A DNA stretch of 64,000 nt from Cellvibrio sp. (GTDB lineage: Bacteria; Pseudomonadota; Gammaproteobacteria; Pseudomonadales; Cellvibrionaceae). The notes under the pieces were generated by a model. It saw nothing but the letters and a program-made list of their open reading frames with translations. It had not been told where the DNA came from and did not search any database. The translations under genes and the position numbers were made by a program. Of the stretch, positions 33,809 to 42,762 are shown piece after piece (the first letter of the stretch is position 1; each line of letters begins with the position of its first letter). The stretch lies in contig JADJRD010000014.1 of assembly GCA_016712405.1 (NCBI GenBank), positions 930,001 through 994,000 on the forward strand, read 5' to 3'.

Positions 33809-36001
33809 ATGTTTCATTTTTTTATTCCGCAAACCAAAGTGCAAAAAGATCGTGCGATTATGCGCGATACCGACGCACGCGTCGCTAAATATAGTCGACG
33901 GGGATTAGTGTTAAATTTTATCGTCTTTGTACTCTGTTTGGCTTTTGGAAATTTTGAGCAAAAAGAACACAATACGGCGATAGTCTTGGTAACCGGTCTT
34001 TTATTGGTCACGCTCTGGCGTGCCTATTTTTTATTTCGATTTGATGCGCTTTATGCGCGTGCACCTGCCCGTTGGCGTAATCAATATTTTTTAGCCTCTT
34101 GTATCGGAGCCGCATGGTGGAGTGTCATTTTGGTTACGCTCACTTGGCATCTGGGTATGGAAAATGAAGCCATGGTGATGTGGCTTTATTCGGTTGTATT
34201 TTATTCATCTGTTGCCAATGTGTTTGCGCCCTATCGTCATTTTTTAATTATTTACTTAGCGATAGGGCAAATACCCGCTGCCATTACAGCAATTTTATTG
34301 GGTGATGCCGAAAGTGTGCTTTATGGTTGCATTATGCTGATGTTTTTTTACATGTTAAGTCACCAAGGCAAAGTGACCTGCAACACCTATTGGGAAAGAT
34401 TAGAGGCCAACTTGGCCTTGCGAGAGCGCGCCTATGGTTTGGAAAAAGAACGGGCTTCGTCGCAAGCGCAAATGGAATTAAAAAATGAATTTCTGGTCAA
34501 TCTTGGGCAAGAGTTTCGTTCATCAATTAGTGATGTATTAACAACGCTATCCCTGGTGGATGAAGCTCAGTTATCAGAACATCATCGCGAGTTGTTAACC
34601 ATGTCAACCAAAGCGGCAGGGCGACAAATTGATTTGGTTAATAACGTGGTCGACTTTTCAAAAATAACCACCAAAACGTTAATCTTGGATGCGGTGGAAT
34701 TTGATTTGCGTCGGGTGCTTGAAAAATTTGTTCAGGATTATTCATTGGATGCTCACCAACAAGGCGTTGAATTGTTTTACGTGATTGATTCCACAATTCC
34801 CGTTCGCGCAAAAGGAGATGTAGCGAGGTTAAACCAAATTTTAAGTACGCTTTTTAATTATTCACTCAAAAATCCCAATATTGAACAAATTTTTATTGAG
34901 GCCAAGTTTAATCAAGGTCAAGACGAAAATGGACGGCTGGAAATCGTCATTAGTAACAATATAGGTATGGTGGTCGGATCTTCCGCAGTGACGATAGATG
35001 AAACTGAAACACACATGCAAGGAATTGGTTTGTCAATCTGTAAAGGATTAACAGAATGTATGGGTGGAAGTTTACATATTCGAGAAGGAAAAAACCGAAC
35101 ACATCGTATTTTTATGAATGTGGATTTGCAGGTGATTTCTCACGAAGAAACCCGTTTGGGGGCTGAACATAAATTGGCCGGCAAAGGGGTTTTGTTGGTT
35201 GATTTGCCGGAAGTTAATGGCAATGCGTTGGCGGATGAAATGAAAGCCTGGGGGATGAATGTTTGGATAACCACGGGTCAAGAAGCGAGTGTCAATAAAC
35301 TTAATGAGTTGATGCTTAACAAATCAGTCGATGCTGTGTTGATTTACACGCGACTGATTAATATGAATGGATTAGCAATTTCCCGTGAGCTTGTCGGTAA
35401 AAAAGAATTTGCTGACTTGCCGCAATTTATTGCAATGAGCAATTTGCAATCCGATACTCCCGAGATGCGACTACATCTTCGTCAATATCCGCATATTGCG
35501 ATAATCGAAAAACCTATTATTCGTCGACGTCTGTATGAGTTGGTTTTGCAAAAATTATTATTTAATGGAAGTGAGAGCGCAAATCAATTGTCAAGAGAGT
35601 CTGATTCTTTGGGTAATGCCATCATGCCCAAGGTATTGCTGGTGCAAGATCACAGAGTAGAGCAAATGGTGATGAGTGCAATGCTGAAAAAATTAGGCTG
35701 CCAAGTGCACATTGTTGCTCAGGGGTTAGACGCAGTGCAGATATTGGAGTCTGAACACTTTGATATTTTATTAATGGACTATGATATGCGTGAACAAGAA
35801 AGTTTGATTGCCACTCAAAAAATTCGCGAACGCGAACGTGATTTATTGGCAAAACATCTGCCGATTATTGCAGTTACCAGCAGTTATGATGATAAAGATC
35901 AATCCGACTGCGTGGCCTCGGGTATGGATGATGCGATTGCCAAGCCGATTCGCTATGAAGATCTTGAAGCGAAATTACGCCGATGGATTCAGAATGATTA
36001 A
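33809..36001 (+). CDS. Hybrid sensor kinase-like protein with degenerate catalytic sites
   Basis: 730 aa from ATG 33809. About six helices (residues 25-185) form a membrane sensor, followed by a coiled-coil. The HisKA-like helix has Gln234 in NLGQEFRSS where the phosphoacceptor His is expected. The ATPase region lacks the usual N-box asparagines (LNQILSTLFNYSLKNP), has NN for the D-box Asp (VISNNIGM), but keeps the G2 pattern GIGLSICKGLTECMGG. The first receiver (about 450-570) has Tyr513 at the phospho-Asp position (VLIYTRLINMNG). The second (about 600-725) keeps Asp657 (LLMDYDM), the Ser/Thr region AVTSS and Lys in AKPI. It is therefore probably a pseudokinase whose last receiver is still phosphorylatable by another kinase. 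RpfC-like in layout. Confidence 0.85.
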   Translation: MFHFFIPQTKVQKDRAIMRDTDARVAKYSRRGLVLNFIVFVLCLAFGNFEQKEHNTAIVLVTGLLLVTLWRAYFLFRFDALYARAPARWRNQYFLASCIGAAWWSVILVTLTWHLGMENEAMVMWLYSVVFYSSVANVFAPYRHFLIIYLAIGQIPAAITAILLGDAESVLYGCIMLMFFYMLSHQGKVTCNTYWERLEANLALRERAYGLEKERASSQAQMELKNEFLVNLGQEFRSSISDVLTTLSLVDEAQLSEHHRELLTMSTKAAGRQIDLVNNVVDFSKITTKTLILDAVEFDLRRVLEKFVQDYSLDAHQQGVELFYVIDSTIPVRAKGDVARLNQILSTLFNYSLKNPNIEQIFIEAKFNQGQDENGRLEIVISNNIGMVVGSSAVTIDETETHMQGIGLSICKGLTECMGGSLHIREGKNRTHRIFMNVDLQVISHEETRLGAEHKLAGKGVLLVDLPEVNGNALADEMKAWGMNVWITTGQEASVNKLNELMLNKSVDAVLIYTRLINMNGLAISRELVGKKEFADLPQFIAMSNLQSDTPEMRLHLRQYPHIAIIEKPIIRRRLYELVLQKLLFNGSESANQLSRESDSLGNAIMPKVLLVQDHRVEQMVMSAMLKKLGCQVHIVAQGLDAVQILESEHFDILLMDYDMREQESLIATQKIRERERDLLAKHLPIIAVTSSYDDKDQSDCVASGMDDAIAKPIRYEDLEAKLRRWIQND

Positions 36002-36093
36002 TCTGAGTTTATTTCTGTAAAGTCGACAGCTCCGGCAAAATATTATTATTAGACTATTCTAGTGTGGCTAATAATTCATTTGCTGGAGCTCTT

Positions 36094-39000
36094 ATGCAAT
36101 CCTGTCGTTTTGTCCTTTCCCTGATTGCCAGCTTAATGCTGGTAGTGGCTTGCGATTCCAATACATCTTCTGCCGACAAGACTGTCAAGGCACCGGCTGT
36201 TGTCAAGCCTGCTCCGTTGGTTGTGGAAAATTTACAGTCAGCCAAGGTGTTGGTGTTCTCCAAAACCAAAGGTTGGCGACACGATTCTATTCCTGAAGGT
36301 ATTAATACTTTTAATAAACTGGCTCAGCAAGAAGGTTTCAGCGTTGTCGCGACTGAAGACTCCGCGATTTTTAACGATAAAGATTTACAGCAATTTAACG
36401 CAATCGTATTTTTGAACACCACTTTGGATATTCTTGATGCCAATCAGGAATTGGCGATGGAGCGTTATATTCAAGCCGGTGGTGGATTCGTCGGTATACA
36501 CGCCGCGGCTGATACTGAATGGGAAGGTGATTGGTTCTGGTATCGCAATTTAGTGGGTGCTGTATTTAAAAATCACCCAATGCAACCGAGCAATGTTCAA
36601 CAAGCAACAGTTAAAGCAATCACATCCGATTCACCTTTGCTCAATAAAATTTCCGCTGAATATTCGATCGCGGATGAGTGGTACAACTACCGCGACATTT
36701 ATACTGGCTTAAATGTTTTGCAAGAAGTAGATGAAAAAACTTATCAAGGTGGTGAGCACGGCGATCATCACTCGATTACCTGGATGCACGAATACGATGG
36801 TGGTCGCGCATTTTATACTGGCATGGGTCACAGAGCTGAAACTTTTCAAAACGCAGAGTTTCAACAATTGCTGGTTAATGGTTTGAAATATGCGGTTGGC
36901 AAAAATTATCTTGCAGGTTCGGCCCCGCAACTGAATTACAGAAATTCACGTCCTGAATCCAATCGTTTTGTGAAAAAAACCTTAATTGATAATTTGAATG
37001 AGCCCGTTAAATTTGATTTTTTCCCCAATGGGGATGCGTTAATTGCTTTGCGCCCTGGAAAATTGGTGCGGATAGATTACAAAACTAATCAACTACAGGA
37101 TGCCGGTAAGGTGAACACCACTTTTCTGAGTCATATTGAGTTAGGGTTGGTGGGTGTTACGATTGATCCGGAGTTTCCCGCAAAACCTTACATTTACACT
37201 GTTTATTCAGTTCAAGATGCTGAGGGTAAACTTTCTCAACAATTGGTTCGTTTTAATTGGAAAGATAATCAGATTGATCCCGCCAGTGAAAAAATGATTT
37301 TGCAACATGGCGTAGATAATAGTTGTTGTCATACCGGTGGCGATTTGCAGTTTGGTAAAAATCGAGAATTATTTTATTCAACGGGTGATAACACCAATCC
37401 GCATGAACAGGACGGTTACAATCCGATTGATTTCCGTGAAGACAAACCACACAACGATGCATTGCGCGGTGCAGGCAATACACAGGATTTACGTGGAAAA
37501 GTCTTGCGCATTCGCGTCAGTGACGACGGTAGTTACACAATTCCGGAAGGCAATTTATTCAAAGGCGCAGCGCAAGGTCGCCCTGAAATTTATGTAATGG
37601 GTGCTCGCAACCCTTATACCATTACCTTGGATGAAAAGACCGGTCATTTGTTTTACGGTGATGTCGGGCCAGACGGTAATCAAACCAATGATATGAAAGG
37701 TTCTCGTGGTTTTGATGAGGTTAACCGTGTAACTCAAGCCGGCAATTTCGGTTGGCCTTTAGTGATTGGACAAAACCAACCTTACAAATATTACGATTAC
37801 GTTAATCAAAAAACCGGTGATTGGGTTGATCCACAAGCACCGAAAAATATTTCACCGCGCAATACTGGCATGGTGGATTTACCTCCAGCACAACCTGCCT
37901 GGATTGCATACCCTTATGCAGTGTCTGAAGAATTTCCGGAAATGGGTAGCGGTGGGCGAACGGCGTTGGTTGCCGATGTTTATCACTCTGAAAATTATCC
38001 AGCATCAACCAATCGCTATCCTGCCTATTACGACAATAAATTATTTATCGTAGATTTTGTTCGCTCTTGGGTAAAAGCAGTCAGTTTTGATTCGCAATCA
38101 GGTGAGATTTTCAAAATAGAACCCTTCGCTCCGCAAATAAAATATGCGTTACCGATTGATGCGAAATTTGCTCCGGACGGAACACTTTATGTGTTGGAGT
38201 ACGGCATGTCCTGGTTTACGCAAAACCCGGATGCTCGTTTAAGTCGCCTTGAGTATGTCGGTGAGGGTAATCGTCCGCCTGTTGCAAAAATCCAATTAGA
38301 TAAAACCCAATCTTCTGTGCCTGTTGAATTAACAGCGAGCGCACAAGAGGCTTATGATCCTGATGGTGATAAATTGAGTTTGCAGTGGACCTTGGCTTGC
38401 GTTAATGCTGCTTGTGCTGAAAAAAATCTGGGGCAATCGATTGAGCAAATTGTTTCTATTGCTGATGCGGGTCGTTATGAATTGCGTTTGAAAGTGACCG
38501 ATCCATCGGGTTTAAGTTCTGAAGATAAAATCGCAGTAGATTTGGGTAATCAACCTGCAACCATCGCCATAAACCTCTCTCAAAATCGTCAGTTTTACTG
38601 GCCGGATACTAAAAAGATTAGCTATGACATTAGCATCAATGACAAAGAGGATGGTGTGATCGTGCAAACTGATGGCAACAATCCCGCTATTGTTTTTGCT
38701 GTAGCAGATGAAGCTGCCGTGGCACAGGGTCATCAAGAAGTGGATGTGGCGAGCCTCGCTAATGATTTGATCGATGCCAACAACTGTTTGGGGTGTCACA
38801 ATATGGACGAGCGCAGAATTGGCCCGTCGTATAAAGAAGTTGCTGCCAAATACAAACAGGATCCTAACGCGTTGGAATATCTCGTTAATAAAATGGCTAA
38901 TGGTGGTAGTGGAGCCTGGGGTCAACTTAATATGCCTGCTTTCCCAGGGTTGTCGGAAGACAATCGTCGTTTGTTGGCGAGCTATATTTTGTCACTTGCC

Positions 39001-39558
39001 AATGAAGCACCGAAAAATTTACCGCTCAAGGGCGAAGTCACTCTGCCAAAATTTGATGAAAAAAATCCAGTCAATTATCAATTGTCGGTTGCTTACCTTG
39101 ACAAGGCTCAAGGTGAAATTCCTGGAATCAATGTGAGTGAACGTAATTTATGGATTCCTTCGTATCATGTATTGAATAATTATTTGCAAGACGATGAATT
39201 AAAAAATTCACTTGAACGCGCTCACTTTAATGATACTGATCTGGTGAAAGTCGAGGCGATAGCCGAACCAATAGGTTTCGCTATGGGTGAAGTCGATTTA
39301 ACTCAAGTGAAAGGCATTAACCTTTATGGTTTCTCCGGTTCTGAAACTTCTGCCTGGATTTTCGAAATTCGCGAAGGTGATGCCAAAGGTCCAGTGATCG
39401 CGACAGGCAAAGCTGCAGCGAAAAGTCGTGAACAAATTGTTATCAATTCCAAACTGGATAAGCCTCGCAACGGACTTGTGCCTTTGTACATCAATATAAT
39501 TTCAGCCGAAAAGGTTCACGGTTATTTGTTCACCAGTTATATTGAATTTGTGAAATAA
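36094..39558 (+). CDS. ThuA / PQQ-type sugar dehydrogenase / cytochrome c lipoprotein
   Basis: 1154 aa from ATG 36094 with GGAG upstream. A lipobox (LVVAC) is seen near residue 20. Domains in order: ThuA-like (about 40-275; AKVLVFSKTKGWRHDSIPEG, GGGFVGIHAAADTEWEGDWF); glucose/sorbosone dehydrogenase beta-propeller (about 295-715; DNSCCHTGGDLQFGKNRELF, LRGKVLRIRVSDDG, MGARNPYTITLDEKTGHLFY); a PKD-like module (about 720-830); a c-type cytochrome with C898-LGC-H902 in NNCLGCHNMDERRIGPSY; and a C-terminal CBM6-like beta-sandwich (about 1015-1154; INLYGFSGSETSAWIFEIRE). Similar fusions occur in bacteria degrading plant glycans. A sugar oxidised by a quinoprotein and passed to heme is inferred. A terminator follows. 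Confidence 0.87.
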   Translation: MQSCRFVLSLIASLMLVVACDSNTSSADKTVKAPAVVKPAPLVVENLQSAKVLVFSKTKGWRHDSIPEGINTFNKLAQQEGFSVVATEDSAIFNDKDLQQFNAIVFLNTTLDILDANQELAMERYIQAGGGFVGIHAAADTEWEGDWFWYRNLVGAVFKNHPMQPSNVQQATVKAITSDSPLLNKISAEYSIADEWYNYRDIYTGLNVLQEVDEKTYQGGEHGDHHSITWMHEYDGGRAFYTGMGHRAETFQNAEFQQLLVNGLKYAVGKNYLAGSAPQLNYRNSRPESNRFVKKTLIDNLNEPVKFDFFPNGDALIALRPGKLVRIDYKTNQLQDAGKVNTTFLSHIELGLVGVTIDPEFPAKPYIYTVYSVQDAEGKLSQQLVRFNWKDNQIDPASEKMILQHGVDNSCCHTGGDLQFGKNRELFYSTGDNTNPHEQDGYNPIDFREDKPHNDALRGAGNTQDLRGKVLRIRVSDDGSYTIPEGNLFKGAAQGRPEIYVMGARNPYTITLDEKTGHLFYGDVGPDGNQTNDMKGSRGFDEVNRVTQAGNFGWPLVIGQNQPYKYYDYVNQKTGDWVDPQAPKNISPRNTGMVDLPPAQPAWIAYPYAVSEEFPEMGSGGRTALVADVYHSENYPASTNRYPAYYDNKLFIVDFVRSWVKAVSFDSQSGEIFKIEPFAPQIKYALPIDAKFAPDGTLYVLEYGMSWFTQNPDARLSRLEYVGEGNRPPVAKIQLDKTQSSVPVELTASAQEAYDPDGDKLSLQWTLACVNAACAEKNLGQSIEQIVSIADAGRYELRLKVTDPSGLSSEDKIAVDLGNQPATIAINLSQNRQFYWPDTKKISYDISINDKEDGVIVQTDGNNPAIVFAVADEAAVAQGHQEVDVASLANDLIDANNCLGCHNMDERRIGPSYKEVAAKYKQDPNALEYLVNKMANGGSGAWGQLNMPAFPGLSEDNRRLLASYILSLANEAPKNLPLKGEVTLPKFDEKNPVNYQLSVAYLDKAQGEIPGINVSERNLWIPSYHVLNNYLQDDELKNSLERAHFNDTDLVKVEAIAEPIGFAMGEVDLTQVKGINLYGFSGSETSAWIFEIREGDAKGPVIATGKAAAKSREQIVINSKLDKPRNGLVPLYINIISAEKVHGYLFTSYIEFVK

Positions 39559-39581
39559 AAAACTCCAAACCGAATAATAAA

Positions 39582-39605
39582 ATGCCCGCAGATGCGGGCA
39601 TTTTT
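39582..39605 (+). terminator. Rho-independent terminator
   Basis: ATGCCCGC / GCGGGCAT perfect 8-bp stem, loop AGAT, followed by a short T run (with the stem-end T, TTTTT). It lies 23 bases after the ThuA-type lipoprotein stop. Confidence 0.85.
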
Positions 39606-39639
39606 CTTGACACTTGGTTAATGTGCACGTACCTTGCGC

Positions 39640-39790
39640 ACCCGAGGTGTCTGAAGGGTGTGATTACCTAGGTCAGATGAAATGGGAAATCGGTGCGCAA
39701 CTTTGTGAGAGCCAAGTTGTTATGCCGATACTGCCCCCGCAACGGTAAATGTATTTTCTTGAATACATAAGTCCGATACCAGCCTCACTC
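39640..39790 (+). ncRNA. Cobalamin (AdoCbl) riboswitch
   Basis: The conserved elements occur in order: GAGGTGTCTGAAGGGTG-like 5' segment, AATGGGAAATCGGTGCGCAA (39681-39700), CTGCCCCCGCAACGGTAA (39731-39748), and the B12 box AGTCCGATACCAGCC (39770-39784). This is the cobalamin riboswitch architecture. It precedes the BtuB-type receptor gene by about 140 bases. Downstream, CCTCA (39907-39911) can pair with TGAGG (39923-39927), which holds the receptor Shine-Dalgarno, so control at translation is likely. Adenosylcobalamin excess would shut off receptor synthesis. Exact 5' and 3' limits are approximate. Confidence 0.93.
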
Positions 39791-39932
39791 ACTGAGCTAT
39801 TTAGCTCTTAATGTTCACGATGTCGCGGAGGGCTACATCGGTGGAAATCTCTGTTGTTTTCTACACATTCGTGTTGAAAAACTGCATCGTTTTTCCGCTT
39901 TCCCTCCCTCATCCCTTTGGATTGAGGTTCTT

Positions 39933-41780
39933 ATGTTTAAATCAACATTTGCATTAAAAAAATTACCTGTCTCAATTGCTGTGATTTTGATGTCCAGCGG
40001 TGTGATGGCTGTTGAAGAAAAAAAATCTGAAGAAATTATTGAGACCATAGTTATTTCATCCAACATTGAGATGCCTTTGCGGGAAGTTGCGACTTCAGTA
40101 TCGGTTTTGAATGAAGATGATTTAAAAAAGAGTGGTGCTCTTTTGATACAAGATGTTCTTCGTCAGTTACCTTCAATTGCTGTCCACAACGCTGGTGGTT
40201 TAGGAAAGCAATCTTCAATTAGCATTCGTGGTGAAGAAGGATTTAGGACGCTGATTAAAATTGATGGTATTGATATAAGCGATCCATCTGCGACTCAATC
40301 TACTGCGCAGGTTCAACACTTACTAACTTCAGGTGTTGGACGTGTCGAAGTTTTACGTGGCCCTCAAGGATTAATGCAAGGTGCAGACGCAGGCGGGGTT
40401 ATTCTGATTTCTACTAAATCTCACGATCAAGGAGTGATAGGTGGAGTGGGTTACGAATTAGGTGCTTATGGTACCTCGAATACTCAAGCTAACTTAGGTG
40501 TTGCCAATAAAACTGGCGATATTTTTATTGCGGCTAATTCTGCCAAAACAGATGGTTTTAATGCGCAAAAATCCGATGTTAGTGGTGAAAAAGATGGTTA
40601 TGAGAATGACACTGTGCATGCTCGAATTGGCTGGAATATGACTGAAACCTTAAGAGCTGAGTTAATTGGTCGTACGACCTATGCCAGCTCGCAATATGAT
40701 AATTGTTTCGGCCCTATCAATTGTCTTGATAATTTTAATCAAACTAATTCTCGTGCTGCGATTAGTCATAAAAATCCATTAGGTCAAAATCAAATCGCAT
40801 TCACTAACACTGAAGTGTTTCGAGATTCTTTTGTTGATGGCATTAAATCTGGATTTAATTTTCAGGGGGAGGTCAATCGAATCGAATTCAGCGGTAACGC
40901 AAACTGGAGTGATGCAGTGAGGTTAGTCTATGGATTCGAACGAAAAGAAGAGGAATCAGCCAATGACTATGAAGAACACGGAATTTCTCGCGATCAACAA
41001 GCGGCTTATGCTGAATATCAAGGTAAATTTATCGATCAATTATTTGTGACTCTTGGTGTAAGACAAGATAAGACCGATGATTTTGGTGATTATGATACGC
41101 ATCGCATCAGTGCGGCTTACATAATTCCACAAGTCATGTCAGGTGAATTAAAAATAAAAGCCACATCGGGCACCGGTTTTCGTTTGCCGAGCTTGTATGA
41201 AAATGCCACCAACAGCCAATATGGCGGCGTTGCATTAACACCGGAAACCAGTGACGGTTTTGATATTGGTTTTGAATACAGTTGGAACAATCGTTTGCAA
41301 ACCGAGCTGGTCTATTTCAATCAACAAGTAGAAGACCAGATTACTTACAGCAATAGCAGTTGGACTTATGTGCAGGAAGTACCGGAAAGCAAATCAAAAG
41401 GCGTTGAATGGGTTACCACTTGGCAAATGTTGGATCAACTTAGTCTGAATGCCAATATCACGCGTATCAATGCTGAAGATAGCAATGGCAATCCACGTAT
41501 TCGTAAACCAAAATTGATGGCCAATCTAGGCTTGGATTATCAAATCAATCAACAGTGGTTAATTGGCGTTAATTATCGAACAATACAAGATCGTGTTGAT
41601 ATAGGTAATATTCCGCTTGATGATTATGAGTTGATGGATTTTCGTGTTCGCTCTGAATTTTCAAAATCCATATCGGGATTTTTACGTATCGAAAATCTTT
41701 TGGATGAAAAGTATGTTGAGGTCAATGGCTACAACACGCCGGGCCAAGCGGCTTATATTGGAGTGGATGTTAGTTTTTAA
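39933..41780 (+). CDS. btuB: BtuB-type cobalamin TonB-dependent receptor
   Basis: 615 aa with signal peptide (KKLPVSIAVILMSSGVMA), a TonB box (EIIETIVISSN), a plug domain (about 40-155; REVATSVSVLNEDDLKKSGA, LGKQSSISIRGEEGFRTLIK, VEVLRGPQGLMQGADAGGVI) and a 22-strand-type barrel that ends in GQAAYIGVDVSF. Length is as for BtuB (about 600). The riboswitch upstream strongly supports a role in vitamin B12 or corrinoid uptake across the outer membrane. GAGG lies six bases from the ATG and may be masked by the leader. The corrinoid adenosyltransferase follows on the same strand. Confidence 0.93.
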   Translation: MFKSTFALKKLPVSIAVILMSSGVMAVEEKKSEEIIETIVISSNIEMPLREVATSVSVLNEDDLKKSGALLIQDVLRQLPSIAVHNAGGLGKQSSISIRGEEGFRTLIKIDGIDISDPSATQSTAQVQHLLTSGVGRVEVLRGPQGLMQGADAGGVILISTKSHDQGVIGGVGYELGAYGTSNTQANLGVANKTGDIFIAANSAKTDGFNAQKSDVSGEKDGYENDTVHARIGWNMTETLRAELIGRTTYASSQYDNCFGPINCLDNFNQTNSRAAISHKNPLGQNQIAFTNTEVFRDSFVDGIKSGFNFQGEVNRIEFSGNANWSDAVRLVYGFERKEEESANDYEEHGISRDQQAAYAEYQGKFIDQLFVTLGVRQDKTDDFGDYDTHRISAAYIIPQVMSGELKIKATSGTGFRLPSLYENATNSQYGGVALTPETSDGFDIGFEYSWNNRLQTELVYFNQQVEDQITYSNSSWTYVQEVPESKSKGVEWVTTWQMLDQLSLNANITRINAEDSNGNPRIRKPKLMANLGLDYQINQQWLIGVNYRTIQDRVDIGNIPLDDYELMDFRVRSEFSKSISGFLRIENLLDEKYVEVNGYNTPGQAAYIGVDVSF

Positions 41781-41790
41781 AAGTTAAACA

Positions 41791-41860
41791 CCCTCTCGAC
41801 AACTGCTCCTTTGTTGTTCTACCTTCTGCATCCATGCAGTCGTCCCATCAAGGGAGAGGG
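41791..41860. repeat. Palindromic region with CCCTCTC / GAGAGGG ends
   Basis: CCCTCTC (41791-41797) and GAGAGGG (41854-41860) flank an inner hairpin CTGCA / TGCAG (41826-41839). It shares its end motif with the stronger palindrome at 41940-41977 and may be a related or decayed copy. No gene is seen in 41781-41982. Confidence 0.4.
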
Positions 41861-41939
41861 AGCAGATTTGAATTATAAAAGAATAGAAAGAAAAGCTTGA
41901 AAGAAATGAGTTCAAGTATATTTTTAATCAAAACCAATT

Positions 41940-41977
41940 CCCCTCTCCCCTTGTGGGAGAGGGGCAGGGGAGAGGGG
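41940..41977. repeat. REP-like G/C-rich palindrome carrying an RBS
   Basis: CCCCTCTCCC (41940-41949) and GGGAGAGGGG (41955-41964) form a perfect 10-bp stem with loop CTTGT, followed by CAGGGGAGAGGGG. The same type of CCCTCTCC-stem repeat is common in proteobacterial intergenic regions. The last GAGAGGGG serves as the Shine-Dalgarno of the adenosyltransferase at 41983. Confidence 0.7.
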
Positions 41978-41982
41978 TAAAC

Positions 41983-42600
41983 ATGACCGATAAATCCCAA
42001 CGCCATAAAGAACGCATGCAACAACGCAAAGAAATTGTTGATGCCGCTATTGCACGTGCAGATCAGGATCGCGGTGTATTAATTGTGTTAACTGGCGATG
42101 GCAAAGGCAAAAGTTCATCGGGTTTTGGTACTGTGTTGCGTTGCTTGGGGCACGGGTACAAAGTTGCCGTTGTGCAATTTATTAAAGGCACTTGGGAATG
42201 TGGTGAAAAGAATTTTTTAACAGAAAGTATTTTTCGCGGTGCACCAGCGCAGCTTGAATATTATGCAATGGGAACAGGCTTTACCTGGGAAACACAAAAT
42301 GCCGAATTGGATCGTGCAGCCGCTGAAAAAGTTTGGGCTGAATGCGAGCATGTTTTTTCTGATCCTGATATTCATTTGGTATTGCTGGATGAATTAACTT
42401 ACATGTTGAACTTTCATTATTTGGATAAAGAAAAAGTTATCAGCGCTATTCAAAATCGTCCGCCGAATCAAAATGTCATCATTACCGGGCGTGGTGCCAA
42501 AAAATATCTTGAAGATATAGCGGATACTTTTAGCGAGGTAAAAGCCGTCAAGCATGCATTTGATGCGGGTGTTAAAGCGCAACGAGGAATTGAGTGGTAG
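41983..42600 (+). CDS. cobO: Corrinoid adenosyltransferase
   Basis: 205 aa from ATG 41983. The P-loop VLTGDGKGKSSSGFG is at about residues 36-50, followed by CobA/CobO/BtuR motifs: LRCLGHGYKVAVVQFIKGTW, YAMGTGFTWETQN, VLLDELTYMLNFHYL and NVIITGRGAKKYL. The enzyme transfers the adenosyl group of ATP to cob(I)alamin (or cobyrinate diamide), giving the coenzyme form. The upstream BtuB-type receptor supplies the substrate, and the two are likely a B12 salvage unit. The symbol btuR would be equally valid. Its ribosome-binding site is part of an intergenic palindrome. Confidence 0.94.
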   Translation: MTDKSQRHKERMQQRKEIVDAAIARADQDRGVLIVLTGDGKGKSSSGFGTVLRCLGHGYKVAVVQFIKGTWECGEKNFLTESIFRGAPAQLEYYAMGTGFTWETQNAELDRAAAEKVWAECEHVFSDPDIHLVLLDELTYMLNFHYLDKEKVISAIQNRPPNQNVIITGRGAKKYLEDIADTFSEVKAVKHAFDAGVKAQRGIEW

Positions 42601-42707
42601 CATTTTGCGGCTAACCTGCTGGATTTTTTTGTAAGCGACATTCGTTATCTCGTTAATTAACAGGGGCGTGATGTTTTTGTTCAGCACCATAGCTTCAAAA
42701 TCAAAGA

Positions 42708-42749
42708 CCCCGCATTCCGCTTCGCTCCATACGGGCTACGGATGCGGGG
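42708..42749. repeat. REP-like palindrome
   Basis: CCCCGCATTCCG (42708-42719) pairs with CGGATGCGGGG (42739-42749), an 11-bp stem with one bulged T. The sequence, read as GTAGCCCG...GAAGCG-type on the other strand, resembles dispersed extragenic palindromes of many gammaproteobacteria. It lies between the convergent adenosyltransferase and NIPSNAP genes and may also terminate transcription. Confidence 0.65.
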
Positions 42750-42762
42750 AAATAAAATCCAA

